Positions 1-7,887 of a stretch of 64,000 bases of DNA are shown here, piece after piece (the stretch's first letter is position 1; every line of letters starts with the position of its first letter). This DNA is from Mesorhizobium sp. (lineage in GTDB: Bacteria; Pseudomonadota; Alphaproteobacteria; Rhizobiales; Rhizobiaceae), in the NCBI RefSeq assembly GCF_017306545.1, contig NZ_JAFKID010000011.1, positions 62,001 through 126,000 on the forward strand, in the 5' to 3' direction. Below the pieces are notes generated by a model, which saw only the letters and a list, made by a program, of their open reading frames with translations, searched no databases and had not been told where the DNA came from. The position numbers and the translations under genes are program-made.

Positions 1-47
1 GCTTTGGCGTTGCTGTTCGTCTTGCAACGGATAAAGGCTGACGCGGC

Positions 48-1010
48 GTGCTGGTACGCCTTGAACCGTCTGACCGGCCGGAGCGCCTCTTGCCCCTCAC
101 TCCCAACCTGCGCGGCGCGCTTTTCATGGTCATCGCCATGGCCGCCTTCACGGTCAACGACGCGATCACCAAGTTCTCGTCCGAATCGATGAGCATGGCG
201 CAGGTGATGCTGGTGCGCGGCGTCTTCGCGACGCTGCTGGTCGGGCTGCTCGCCTGGCGGAGCGGCGCGCTTGCCCAACCGCGCCAGGCGGCGCAGCCGC
301 TGGTGGCGCTCAGGGTGCTGGGCGAAGCCTGCGGCACGGTCGCCTACCTGCTGGCGCTGGCCAACCTGCCCATCGCCAACGTCTCGGCTGTGCAGCAAGC
401 GCTGCCGCTGGCCGTAACGATGGGGGCCGCGCTGTTCTTCGGCGAGGGTGTCGGCTGGCGGCGCTGGTCGGCGATCGCGGTCGGGTTCGCCGGCGTGCTG
501 GTGATCGTGCGGCCGGGCTTCCAGGGCTTCTCCGCCTATTCTCTCCTGGTTCTGGTCAGCGTCATCGCCTGCGCGGTGCGCGACCTCGCCACCCGCCGCA
601 TTCCTTCCGATATCCCGACCCTGCTGATCTCGGCCGTCACCTCGCTTGCCATGACCGTGCTCGGCGCGCTGCTGCTTCCCGCCATGGGCGGCTGGTCGCC
701 GATGGATTTTCACGCCACCACGCTTCTGGCGCTAGCCGCCGTGCTCGTGCTGATCGGCTACCAGTTCATCATCCTGGCCATGCGGGGCGGCGACATCTCC
801 TTCATCGCGCCGTTCCGCTACACGGCGCTTTTGTGGTCGATCGTGCTCGGTGTCGTCGTCTTCGGCGATTTCCCGGACGGGATCATGATCGTCGGCTCTC
901 TGATCATCGTCGGTTCCGGCCTCTACACGCTCTACCGCGAGCGTGTCACCGGCCGCGCCACGGCCGCCTCGGAAAGCGCTGGACCCGACCTTGCCCCGGA
1001 CGGCATATAG
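48..1010 (+). CDS. DMT-superfamily EamA transporter
   Basis: Inner-membrane carrier of the drug/metabolite transporter superfamily, predicted to export a small metabolite; the substrate cannot be read from sequence. About ten hydrophobic segments fill the 320 residues in two EamA-type halves, the first beginning around LRGALFMVIAMAAF and the last ending near residue 295, followed by a short hydrophilic tail. Start choice is uncertain: GTG at 48 has AAAGG ten bases upstream, while TTG at 90 has GGAG six bases upstream and gives a 306-residue product nearer the family norm. It is followed after 37 bases by the mobA remnant and shows no operon partner. The family is clear and the function is not. 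Confidence 0.85.
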   Translation: MLVRLEPSDRPERLLPLTPNLRGALFMVIAMAAFTVNDAITKFSSESMSMAQVMLVRGVFATLLVGLLAWRSGALAQPRQAAQPLVALRVLGEACGTVAYLLALANLPIANVSAVQQALPLAVTMGAALFFGEGVGWRRWSAIAVGFAGVLVIVRPGFQGFSAYSLLVLVSVIACAVRDLATRRIPSDIPTLLISAVTSLAMTVLGALLLPAMGGWSPMDFHATTLLALAAVLVLIGYQFIILAMRGGDISFIAPFRYTALLWSIVLGVVVFGDFPDGIMIVGSLIIVGSGLYTLYRERVTGRATAASESAGPDLAPDGI

Positions 1011-1047
1011 GTTCACGCCGCTCGTGCGCGGCGCTCGGGGAACCGAC

Positions 1048-1107
1048 ATGAACGAACGCATCGCCGGCCTCATTCTCATAGGTGGCCTATCAGGGAGCCC
1101 CGCATGA
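1048..1107 (+). pseudogene. mobA: mobA remnant (first ~15 codons only)
   Basis: Nineteen codons starting ATG at 1048 read MNERIAGLILIGGLS and then GSPA and stop. The start matches the N terminus of molybdenum cofactor guanylyltransferase MobA, whose family begins with IAGxILAGGxSxRMGGxDK, but the sequence leaves the family right after GGLS and ends at TGA 1105-1107. The stop overlaps the ATG of mobB (1104), as an intact upstream mobA would. The simplest reading is a large internal deletion that joined the first codons to the last few. Ile instead of Ala in LAGG suggests further drift. MobA attaches GMP to molybdopterin; this fragment cannot. It could also be a chance short leader, but the match and position argue against that. 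Confidence 0.65.
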
Positions 1108-1616
1108 GCGGCCGCCGCGTCTTCGGCGTCACCGGCTGGAAGAATTCCGGCAAGACCACGCTGACCGAGAAACTGGTGGCCGAACTGGTGCGGCGCGGCT
1201 GGAAAGTCTCGACCGTCAAGCACGCCCACCACGATTTCGACATCGACAAGCCGGGCGCCGACTCCTTCCGCCACCGGCAGGCCGGCGCGGCGGAAGTCGC
1301 CATCGTTTCCGGCCGGCGCTGGGCGCTGATGCACGAACTGCGCGGCGAAGACGAGCCGGAGCTGGCCGACATCCTCGCCCGCATGGCGCCGGCCGACATC
1401 ACCATCGTCGAAGGCTACAAGCGCGAGGCGCACCGCAAGATCGAAGCCCGCCGCCGCGACGCGAAGAACCACGAGCCGCTTGCCCCCGGCGACCCCAACA
1501 TCGTGGCCATCGCCGCCGATTCCGCTCAGGCCGGCGAAACCCTGCCCGTCTTCGACATCGACGCCATCGATGCGATCGCCGATTTCGTCGAGCGGGAAAG
1601 CGGCTTGATCGGTTGA
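1104..1616 (+). CDS. mobB: MobB, molybdopterin-guanine dinucleotide biosynthesis GTPase
   Basis: GTP-binding accessory protein of molybdenum cofactor maturation that partners MobA in forming the MGD form of the cofactor in the cytoplasm. The P-loop GWKNSGKT is at residues 11-18, followed by the family's VKHAHHDFDIDKPGADS block and an acidic switch segment (IVEGYK near residue 109). The 170-residue length is normal. The ATG overlaps the stop of the mobA remnant by ATGA, so this was the second gene of a mobAB operon whose first gene is now nearly absent. Unless mobA exists elsewhere in the genome, MobB here has lost its usual partner. Identity is firm. Confidence 0.93.
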   Translation: MSGRRVFGVTGWKNSGKTTLTEKLVAELVRRGWKVSTVKHAHHDFDIDKPGADSFRHRQAGAAEVAIVSGRRWALMHELRGEDEPELADILARMAPADITIVEGYKREAHRKIEARRRDAKNHEPLAPGDPNIVAIAADSAQAGETLPVFDIDAIDAIADFVERESGLIG

Positions 1617-1820
1617 TTTTTCCTTTTCAGGCAAGGAATTGCCGCGGCATGCCAATGCAATGGCTGAATTGCGCCGGAACTCCGCCTGCGACATGAGAAG
1701 TCGCTGTTTTGCAGTTGCTTTTTTGTCGAAAACAGTGGGAGTATCCGGCAGCGGACGGTCGACAGCACCGTCCCAAGGAGCCGTTTGCAACAACGGCCGG
1801 ACCACACAGAGAGGAACGAC

Positions 1821-2606
1821 ATGCGTATTGCACTGCGTATCGCGCTGGCGGCATCGGCCGCCATGCTGATGCTGGGCTCCGCCCATGCCGAGGACAAGGT
1901 CCTCAAGATCGGCACCGAGGGTGCCTATCCGCCCTTCAACAACCTGACCGCCGACGGCAAGCTCGAAGGCTTCGACATCGACATCGGCAACGCGCTCTGC
2001 GCGCAGATGAAGATCAAGTGCGAGTGGGTCACGCAAGACTGGGACGGCATCATCCCGGCGCTCCAGGCCGGCAAGTTCGACGCCATCCTCGCCTCCATGT
2101 CGATCACGCCCGAGCGCGCTCAAAAGGTCGATTTCACCAACAAGTATTACAACACGCCCTCGGCTATAGCCGTGCCGAAGGACAGCACCCTGAAGGGTAC
2201 GACCAAGGCCGATCTCGCCGGCAAGACCATCGGCGCCGCCACCTCGACCACCCACTTCAACTACGCTTCGCAGACCTACACGGACTCGACCGTGAAGGGC
2301 TATCCGTCGAGCCCGGAAGAGCAGCTTGACCTGGCCAACGGCCGCCTTGACGCCATCGAGGACGACATCGTCGTGCTTTCCCAATGGCTCGACACACCGG
2401 ACGGCGCCTGCTGCAAGATCCTCGGCACGCCCGAGCCGCAGCCGGTCGATATCTTCGGCCCCGGCGCCGGCATCGCCGTGCGGAAGGGCGACAAGGAGCT
2501 CGTCGACAAGCTGAACGCCGCCATCAAGGCGATCCGTGCCGACGGCACCTACAAGAAGATCAACGACAAGTACTTCAAGTTCGACGTCTACGGCGCCGAA
2601 TCCTGA
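1821..2606 (+). CDS. Amino-acid ABC transporter, periplasmic binding protein (SBP_bac_3)
   Basis: Secreted solute-binding protein of the polar amino acid family (lysine/arginine/ornithine or opine type). Residues 1-23 form a signal peptide ending in GSAHA. The mature protein opens with the family pattern KIGTEGAYPPFNN followed by LEGFDIDIGNALC, and later has DWDGIIPALQAGKFDAI. The chosen ATG at 1821 has GAGG nine bases upstream and starts the signal peptide; an in-frame start at 1785 would bury it. The product is 262 residues. Two permease genes follow after a 222-base gap that holds a dispersed repeat. The exact substrate is inferred only from family resemblance. Confidence 0.93.
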   Translation: MRIALRIALAASAAMLMLGSAHAEDKVLKIGTEGAYPPFNNLTADGKLEGFDIDIGNALCAQMKIKCEWVTQDWDGIIPALQAGKFDAILASMSITPERAQKVDFTNKYYNTPSAIAVPKDSTLKGTTKADLAGKTIGAATSTTHFNYASQTYTDSTVKGYPSSPEEQLDLANGRLDAIEDDIVVLSQWLDTPDGACCKILGTPEPQPVDIFGPGAGIAVRKGDKELVDKLNAAIKAIRADGTYKKINDKYFKFDVYGAES

Positions 2607-2696
2607 TCGCAATCGAGATCGCGGGCGGCGGAAACATCTTCGCCGCTCGTTTCATTGCTGGACCACGCGGCGGGGGAAAAGACCGCGCGGCCCGCC

Positions 2697-2801
2697 AGAG
2701 CATATCTCCCGAAAGTGGTCCCGGTTTCGGGACAAAGACATGCGCAAAATCAAGACTCTAAAGCGTGCGGAGCGAACCTGAAAGGTCGCGGCACGCTTTA
2801 G
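2697..2801. repeat. Dispersed rhizobial intergenic palindrome (RIME-like)
   Basis: A roughly 105-base non-coding element with two nested inverted repeats: CCCGAAA (2708-2714) with TTTCGGG (2725-2731), and CTAAAGCGTGC (2758-2768) with GCACGCTTTAG (2791-2801). Its layout matches a widely dispersed rhizobial intergenic element of the AGAGCAT...CCGAAA...CTAAAGC type. It sits between the binding-protein gene and the first permease gene, so it would form hairpins in a polycistronic transcript and may lower expression of the permeases relative to the binding protein. That regulatory role is inference. Confidence 0.7.
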
Positions 2802-2828
2802 AAAAGCCAAAGGGGAACAGTCGAGCGG

Positions 2829-3542
2829 ATGCCTGGCGCATGGACGCTATTGAGCTGGGGGCCGGACGGTTGGCTCGATGACATCGCCTACGGCGCTTTC
2901 ATTACCGTGTCGCTGGCGCTCGCCACGCTGCCTATCGGCCTCGCCATCGGTTTCCTGGTCGCGCTCGCCAAGCAGTCGGCGGAGCCGTCGCTGCGGCTTG
3001 CCGGCAACGTCTACACCACCATTTTCCGCGGCCTGCCCGAACTGCTGACGCTGTTCCTCGTCTATTTCGGCGGCCAGATCGGCTTGCAGAAACTGTTCCA
3101 GCTTTTCGACCCGAACGCCACGGTGGACGTCAGCGCCTTCGTCTCGGGCATGATCGCGCTCGGCGTGGTCTTTTCCTCCTATGCCAGCGAAGTCTTCATG
3201 TCCGCCTTCAAGGCCATCCCCAAAGGCCAGTACGAGGGCGGCCACGCCGTCGGCCTGACCAGTTGGCAAACGATGCGGCTGGTGGTGCTGCCGCAACTGA
3301 TCCGCATCGCCCTGCCCGGCCTCGCCAACCTGTGGCTGATCCTGCTCAAGGATACGGCGCTGGTTTCGGTGGTCGGGCTGAGCGACATCCTGCGCCAGAC
3401 CAGCATCGCGGCGCGCGTCACCAAGCACGCCTTCCTGTTCTTCGGCTTCGCCACGCTGGTCTACCTGGTGCTGTCGATCATCTCCTCCTTCGGCATCAAC
3501 GCCATCGAGCGGTCCGTCGACAACAAGGACATGCGCCGATGA
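2829..3542 (+). CDS. Amino-acid ABC transporter permease (HisQ type)
   Basis: Inner-membrane permease subunit of a polar amino-acid importer, 237 residues. The first hydrophobic helix starts near residue 18 (AYGAFITVSLALATLPIGLA), and about five helices are visible. The family motif FRGLPELLTLFLVYFGG is at about residues 60-76. The EAA loop that docks the ATPase is near residues 130-150, in the stretch PKGQYEGGHAVGLTSWQTM. The next permease gene overlaps its stop by ATGA, so the two are translationally coupled and probably form a heterodimer. No ATP-binding subunit is encoded on either side in this window. Confidence 0.92.
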   Translation: MPGAWTLLSWGPDGWLDDIAYGAFITVSLALATLPIGLAIGFLVALAKQSAEPSLRLAGNVYTTIFRGLPELLTLFLVYFGGQIGLQKLFQLFDPNATVDVSAFVSGMIALGVVFSSYASEVFMSAFKAIPKGQYEGGHAVGLTSWQTMRLVVLPQLIRIALPGLANLWLILLKDTALVSVVGLSDILRQTSIAARVTKHAFLFFGFATLVYLVLSIISSFGINAIERSVDNKDMRR

Positions 3543-4363
3543 GCGCCGCCGAAGCCGCCGACGACCTGCCGCCGCCGTTGCCGCCGCGCGGCTGGAGCGG
3601 ACAACGCATTGCCGGCACCGCCCTGGTCGGGCTGTGGGTCCTCGTGGGGCTGGGGCTCGTCTGGTTCCTCGTCACCTCATGGAAGCTGCCGCTGGTGGAG
3701 AAATACGGCCCCGGCTATCTCTACGGCCTTGGCGTGACGGTCGGGCTGGTGGCGATTTCCATCGTCATCGGCGCCGTCCTGTCGATCCCGGTCGCGCTCG
3801 GGCGCATGTCGAAGAACCGCGTCTTTTCGGGCCTCGCCTATGCCTACGTCTATTTCTTCCGCGGCACGCCGCTGCTGGCACAGACTTTCCTTGTCTATTA
3901 CGGCCTCGGCGCCTTCCGCCCGGAGTTGCAATCGGTCGGGCTGTGGTGGTTTTTCCGTGAGGCTTGGTACTGCGCCATCTTCGCCTTTTCGCTGAACACC
4001 GCCGCCTATCAGGCCGAGATGCTGCGCGGCGCCATCGAGAGCGTGCCGCGCGGCCAGTGGGAGGGCGCCGCCTCGCTCGGCCTGCACAAGATGCAGATCA
4101 TGCGCAAGATCATCCTGCCGCAGGCGGCGATCGTGGCGCTGCGCCCTTACGGCAACGAAGTGATCCTGATGGTCAAGGGGTCGGCCATCGTCTCCATCAT
4201 CACCGTCTACGACCTGATGGGCATCACCCGCTTCACCTATTCGCGCACTTTCGACTTCCAGTCCTATCTGTGGGCGGCGGTCATCTACCTGATGATCGTC
4301 GAGACGCTGCGCCACGGCATCGAATGGATCGAGCGTCGGCTGACCCGCCACCTGAAACGATGA
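3539..4363 (+). CDS. Amino-acid ABC transporter permease (HisM type)
   Basis: Second membrane subunit of the same importer, 274 residues. A proline-rich cytoplasmic N terminus of about 22 residues precedes the first helix (TALVGLWVLVGLGLVWFLV). The permease signature FFRGTPLLAQTFLVYYGLG is near residue 105, and the EAA loop PRGQWEGAASLGLHKMQIM is near residue 170. The start at 3539 is chosen because it overlaps the upstream stop (ATGA) and restores family length; the open frame extends further upstream but inside the first permease. Its role is to form the translocation pore with the HisQ-type subunit. The partner ATPase must come from elsewhere or have been lost. Confidence 0.92.
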   Translation: MSAAEAADDLPPPLPPRGWSGQRIAGTALVGLWVLVGLGLVWFLVTSWKLPLVEKYGPGYLYGLGVTVGLVAISIVIGAVLSIPVALGRMSKNRVFSGLAYAYVYFFRGTPLLAQTFLVYYGLGAFRPELQSVGLWWFFREAWYCAIFAFSLNTAAYQAEMLRGAIESVPRGQWEGAASLGLHKMQIMRKIILPQAAIVALRPYGNEVILMVKGSAIVSIITVYDLMGITRFTYSRTFDFQSYLWAAVIYLMIVETLRHGIEWIERRLTRHLKR

Positions 4364-4449
4364 CCGGCTGGTCCAGCCACCCTTTCGCCCTCCCTTTCGG
4401 TTGTGCGATGCGATAGAACGCCAGCGCAATCAGCAACGGGGTTATCGAT

Positions 4450-5319
4450 ATGGCGAAAGTGGCGTTTCTCGGTCTTGGCGTGATGGGCTATCCGATGGCC
4501 GCGCACCTGAAGCACAAGGGCGGCCACGACGTCACCGTCTACAACCGCACCACCGCCAAGGCGGAAAAATGGGTGGGCGAACATGGCGGCGCCTTCGCCA
4601 GGACACCGGCCGAAGCGGCCGAGGGCAAGGATTTCGTTTTCTCCTGCGTCGGCAACGATAACGACCTGCGCGAGGTGACGACCGCCGCGCAGGGCGCATT
4701 CGCCGCCATGAAGAAGGGCTCGGTCTTCATCGACAACACCACGGCTTCGGCCGAAGTGGCGCGCGAACTGGCGGCGGCCGCCGCCGAGCGCGGCTTTTCC
4801 TTCCTCGACGCGCCGGTTTCCGGCGGCCAAGCCGGGGCGGAGAACGGCGTGCTCACCGTCATGGTCGGCGGCGAACAGGCCGTCTTCGACCGCGCCCGGC
4901 CGGTGATCGACGCCTTTGCGCGCATGGTCGGGCTGATGGGACCGGTGGGCGCCGGCCAGTTGACCAAGATGATCAACCAGATCACCATCGCCGGGCTGGT
5001 GCAGGGCCTCTCCGAAGGCATCCATTTCGGCAAGAAGGCCGGGCTCGATATCGAAAAGGTGGTCGAGGTCATCTCCAAGGGCGCGGCGGGCTCGTGGCAG
5101 ATGGAGAACCGCCACAAGACCATGAACGCCGGCAAGTACGATTTCGGCTTCGCCGTCGACTGGATGCGCAAGGACCTCGGCATCTGCCTCGACGAGGCCG
5201 ACCGCAACGGCGCCAAGCTGCCCGTCACCGCGCTGGTGGATCAATTCTACAAGCAGGTGCAGCAGATGGGCGGCAACCGCTGGGATACGTCGTCGCTGCT
5301 GGCGCTGCTGGAACGATAG
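4450..5319 (+). CDS. NAD(P)-dependent beta-hydroxyacid dehydrogenase (3-hydroxyisobutyrate dehydrogenase family)
   Basis: Cytosolic oxidoreductase that converts a 3-hydroxyacid to its semialdehyde or the reverse. The N-terminal Rossmann motif GLGVMGYPMA holds the dinucleotide at residues 8-17, the substrate-loop signature DAPVSGG is near residue 120, and the catalytic lysine in GAGQLTKMINQ is Lys173. Length (289) is standard for 3-hydroxyisobutyrate dehydrogenase, tartronate semialdehyde reductase and related enzymes; the sequence alone does not decide among them. No valine-catabolism or glyoxylate genes lie beside it, so the pathway is open. It is monocistronic, 86 bases after the permease gene. 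Confidence 0.9.
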   Translation: MAKVAFLGLGVMGYPMAAHLKHKGGHDVTVYNRTTAKAEKWVGEHGGAFARTPAEAAEGKDFVFSCVGNDNDLREVTTAAQGAFAAMKKGSVFIDNTTASAEVARELAAAAAERGFSFLDAPVSGGQAGAENGVLTVMVGGEQAVFDRARPVIDAFARMVGLMGPVGAGQLTKMINQITIAGLVQGLSEGIHFGKKAGLDIEKVVEVISKGAAGSWQMENRHKTMNAGKYDFGFAVDWMRKDLGICLDEADRNGAKLPVTALVDQFYKQVQQMGGNRWDTSSLLALLER

Positions 5320-5394
5320 GCAGGCTCCGGCCCCAATCGGACGCGCGACCGGTCTGATTGACCTGCCGGCGCCGGCGCGATTAACTGCCTTATC

Positions 5395-5964
5395 ATGGGC
5401 ATGAGCACACCGGCAAAAAGGGTGGCTTTCCTCGCCGCCTTGTTGATCGGCGCGGGGAGCGCCAATGCGTCTTTCGGCGCAGCCAGCAGCATTTTCTGGA
5501 AGGACCTCCGACCGGCCGCGCAACCGGCGGCGCAGACCTTCAGCCGGCCGATGATCGCCGCCAGCCTTCCCGACCACGGCGAAACGCTGGCGTGGAGCGC
5601 GGCGGACCAAAAGGTCGAGCTGAAAGGCTATGCCTTGCCGGTCGATCGCGAAGGCGATCTCGTCTACCAGTTCCTTCTGGTGCCGTGGACGGGCGCATGC
5701 AGCCACATGCCGACTCCGCCGCCGAACCAGATCGTGCTGGTGACGCTGCCGAAACCGTACCGGATGGAAAAAGCCTACCAGACGGTGTCCGTCTCCGGCC
5801 TGCTGAAACAGGATATGGAACGGAGTCAGCTTTTCATCACCGACGGCGTCACCGTCATCCAGTCCGGCTATTCCTTCGCCGACGCGGAGGTGGCCAACGT
5901 CGACAGCGTGCCTGAGACGGTCGAATTGCAGCAGGCAAACCCCTGGAAATTCCTGAAGAAGTAA
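5395..5964 (+). CDS. DUF3299 secreted protein
   Basis: Exported protein of unknown function, 189 residues. Residues 1-25 are a signal peptide ending SANA. The DUF3299 core follows: WKDLRP near residue 39, a strand pair around KVELKGYALPVDREGDL, and the diagnostic PWTGACSHMPTPPPNQIVLV near residues 98-117 with a single cysteine. Family members sit in the periplasm or attached to the inner membrane and are sometimes linked to lipoprotein or metal transport operons, but no such neighbour is present. ATG codons at 5395 and 5401 are both possible starts. Confidence 0.85.
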   Translation: MGMSTPAKRVAFLAALLIGAGSANASFGAASSIFWKDLRPAAQPAAQTFSRPMIAASLPDHGETLAWSAADQKVELKGYALPVDREGDLVYQFLLVPWTGACSHMPTPPPNQIVLVTLPKPYRMEKAYQTVSVSGLLKQDMERSQLFITDGVTVIQSGYSFADAEVANVDSVPETVELQQANPWKFLKK

Positions 5965-6007
5965 CAGCGTCCGGCCGGTGCCCGGAACAAACAGGCCGGG
6001 CCCGTCC

Positions 6008-6499
6008 TCAAGCCGCGCTCTGGCCGGATTCCTTGTCCAGCACCATATAATCGAGCGGCATTTCCGTTGTGAACTTGATCTGTTCCATGGCGAAGGCCGA
6101 AGACACCTCGCGGATCTCGATCTTGGTGATGAGGCGCTTGTAGAAGGCGTCGTAGGCGGCGATGTCCGGCACCACGACCCTGAGCAGGTAATCGACGTCG
6201 CCGCTCATGCGGTAGAACTCGACCACTTCCGGAAACTCCTGGATGACTTCCGAAAAGCGCCGCAGCCATTCGTGGCTGTGCGAGTTTGTGCGGATCGAGA
6301 CGAACACCGTCACCTTGACGTTGACCTTCTCCGGATCGAGCAGCGCCACCCGGCGGCGGATGACGCCCTCCTCTTCCAGCTTCTGGATGCGCCGCCAGCA
6401 CGGCGTCGTCGACAGGCCGACTTTCTTGGCGACGTCGGCCACGGCAAGCGTCGCGTCTTCCTGAAGCAGACGCAGGATTTTACGGTCGAGACGGTCCAT
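6008..6499 (-). CDS. Lrp/AsnC family transcriptional regulator
   Basis: Feast/famine-type DNA-binding regulator that responds to an amino acid. The N-terminal helix-turn-helix runs over residues 1-60 (LDRKILRLLQEDATLAVAD, then STTPCWRRIQKLEEEGVI), and the C-terminal RAM effector domain contains YRMSGDVDYLLRVVVPD. Length from the preferred ATG at 6499 is 163 residues, the Lrp norm; starts at 6529 and 6556 would add untypical residues. It is transcribed alone, leftward, with an AT-rich 107-base gap to the next gene that could hold its promoter. Lrp paralogues usually regulate a neighbouring amino-acid gene, but none is obvious here. Confidence 0.93.
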   Translation of the reverse strand: MDRLDRKILRLLQEDATLAVADVAKKVGLSTTPCWRRIQKLEEEGVIRRRVALLDPEKVNVKVTVFVSIRTNSHSHEWLRRFSEVIQEFPEVVEFYRMSGDVDYLLRVVVPDIAAYDAFYKRLITKIEIREVSSAFAMEQIKFTTEMPLDYMVLDKESGQSAA

Positions 6500-6606
6500 C
6501 AGCGGCCCCCGAGAGAACAGATTGGCCATATTCTCCCGCCTCCATCTCCCGGACAAGAAAAAAATTCTGCGAAATATCGAAGATTAGGGAGAAAATTTTT
6601 CAATCC

Positions 6607-7224
6607 TTAGCGGAGGCGGTGGCGGATTTCCGTCTTCAGGAAAGGCAGCAATTCCGTTTCGAACCACGGATTGCGCTTCAGCCAGGCGGTGTTGCGCCAT
6701 GAGGGATGCGGCAGCGGCAGCACGCGCGGCAGCGCCTGGCCGGCCCAGGCGCTTCGCCAGTTGGCGACCGTTTCGGAGAGCGAACCGTGCCGCTTCTCGC
6801 CCATATGCCATTCCTGCGCATAGATGCCGATGGTCAGGACGAGATCGATCTGCGGCATCGCCGCCATCAACGGCGCGCGCCAGGCCGGCGCGCATTCGCG
6901 GCGCGGCGGCAGATCGCCGCCCTTGGCGTCCTGGCCGGGAAAGCAGAACCCCATCGGCACGATGGCGAAGTTTTCAGCGTCGTAAAACTCCTCGCTCGTC
7001 ACGCCGAGCCAGTTTCGCAGGCGGTCGCCGGAGGCGTCGGTGAACGGCCGGCCGCTCAGATGCACCTTGGTGCCGGGTGCCTGGCTGGCGATCAGGATGC
7101 GTGCCGACGACGACGCCTGTAGCACCGGCCGCGGCTCATGCGGCAGCGGTTTCCCGCGCGGCGTCTCCACGCAGATGCGGCAGGCGCGCACCCGCGCCAT
7201 CAACTGCTCCAGTTCCGCGCTCAT
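6607..7224 (-). CDS. Uracil-DNA glycosylase superfamily protein
   Basis: Predicted base-excision enzyme of the uracil-DNA glycosylase fold, 205 residues. The N terminus has a Cys pair in RACRICVET (residues about 14-22), the active-site motif is ASQAPGTKVHLSGRPF near residue 47, and the C-terminal DNA-intercalation motif is LPHPSWRN near residue 175. The pattern is that of the UDG-like family found widely in proteobacteria rather than classical Ung. With only two N-terminal cysteines plus scattered others, a full 4Fe-4S cluster as in family 4 enzymes cannot be confirmed. The GST gene follows upstream on the same strand with a 4-base gap, so the two are probably co-transcribed. Confidence 0.85.
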   Translation of the reverse strand: MSAELEQLMARVRACRICVETPRGKPLPHEPRPVLQASSSARILIASQAPGTKVHLSGRPFTDASGDRLRNWLGVTSEEFYDAENFAIVPMGFCFPGQDAKGGDLPPRRECAPAWRAPLMAAMPQIDLVLTIGIYAQEWHMGEKRHGSLSETVANWRSAWAGQALPRVLPLPHPSWRNTAWLKRNPWFETELLPFLKTEIRHRLR

Positions 7225-7228
7225 GGGT

Positions 7229-7840
7229 TCAGGCGGTCGCGCTCGGCCGGCTGGAAACAGCCTTGTGCCAACGCTGCACGTTGGCGCATTCGGGCGGCAT
7301 CGCGATGCGCGCCGGCTTCATGAAATCCACGGCGATCAGACCGGTGATGTCGGCGATCGAATAGGCATCTCCGGCAACGAATTCGCGCCCGGCCAGTTCG
7401 CGGTCGAGAATGTGCAGGAATTCCACCGCCTTCGGCTTGTTGGCCTCTCCCCATTCGGGAATCTGCGGCACCTCCCACTCCTTCATCGCCGGGTGGATGT
7501 GCCGGAACGCCTGCGCGACGGTGCCGAACAGGTTGAACTCCATGCGCCGCTGCCACATCTCGACCAGTGCCTTGCCGAGCGCGCCGCGCCCGAACAGGGC
7601 CGGCTCGGGATGGAGTTCCTCGAAATAGCGGCAGATGGCGACCGACTCGGTCAGGATGGTGCCGTCGTCCAGTTCCAGCACCGGCAGGCGCCGCAACGGA
7701 TTGCGCGAACTCACCGCCTCCTGCTTGTGCTCCAGCGCCCCCATGTCCACCGGCACCAGCGGCACCTCGATGCCCTTCTCGGCCAGAAACACCCGCACCC
7801 GGCGCGGATTGGGCGCGCGGCCGCCATCGAAAAGCTTCAT
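7229..7840 (-). CDS. Glutathione S-transferase family protein
   Basis: Cytosolic glutathione-dependent transferase, 203 residues. The thioredoxin-like N-terminal domain begins MKLFDGGRAPNPRRVRVFL and contains the cis-Pro/gamma-Glu-binding segment LPVLELDDGTILTESVAIC at about residues 52-70. The all-helical C-terminal domain follows, with the N-capping FVAGDAYSIADITGLIAVD near residue 150. The start at 7840 was chosen because the fold begins there; the open frame extends about 95 residues further without any family match. The physiological electrophile is unknown. It lies four bases upstream of the DNA glycosylase gene on the same strand. Confidence 0.9.
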   Translation of the reverse strand: MKLFDGGRAPNPRRVRVFLAEKGIEVPLVPVDMGALEHKQEAVSSRNPLRRLPVLELDDGTILTESVAICRYFEELHPEPALFGRGALGKALVEMWQRRMEFNLFGTVAQAFRHIHPAMKEWEVPQIPEWGEANKPKAVEFLHILDRELAGREFVAGDAYSIADITGLIAVDFMKPARIAMPPECANVQRWHKAVSSRPSATA

Positions 7841-7887
7841 CGTGTCATTCCCGTCGTTCCATTCGGCCACGACCTTAGACCCTGCCT

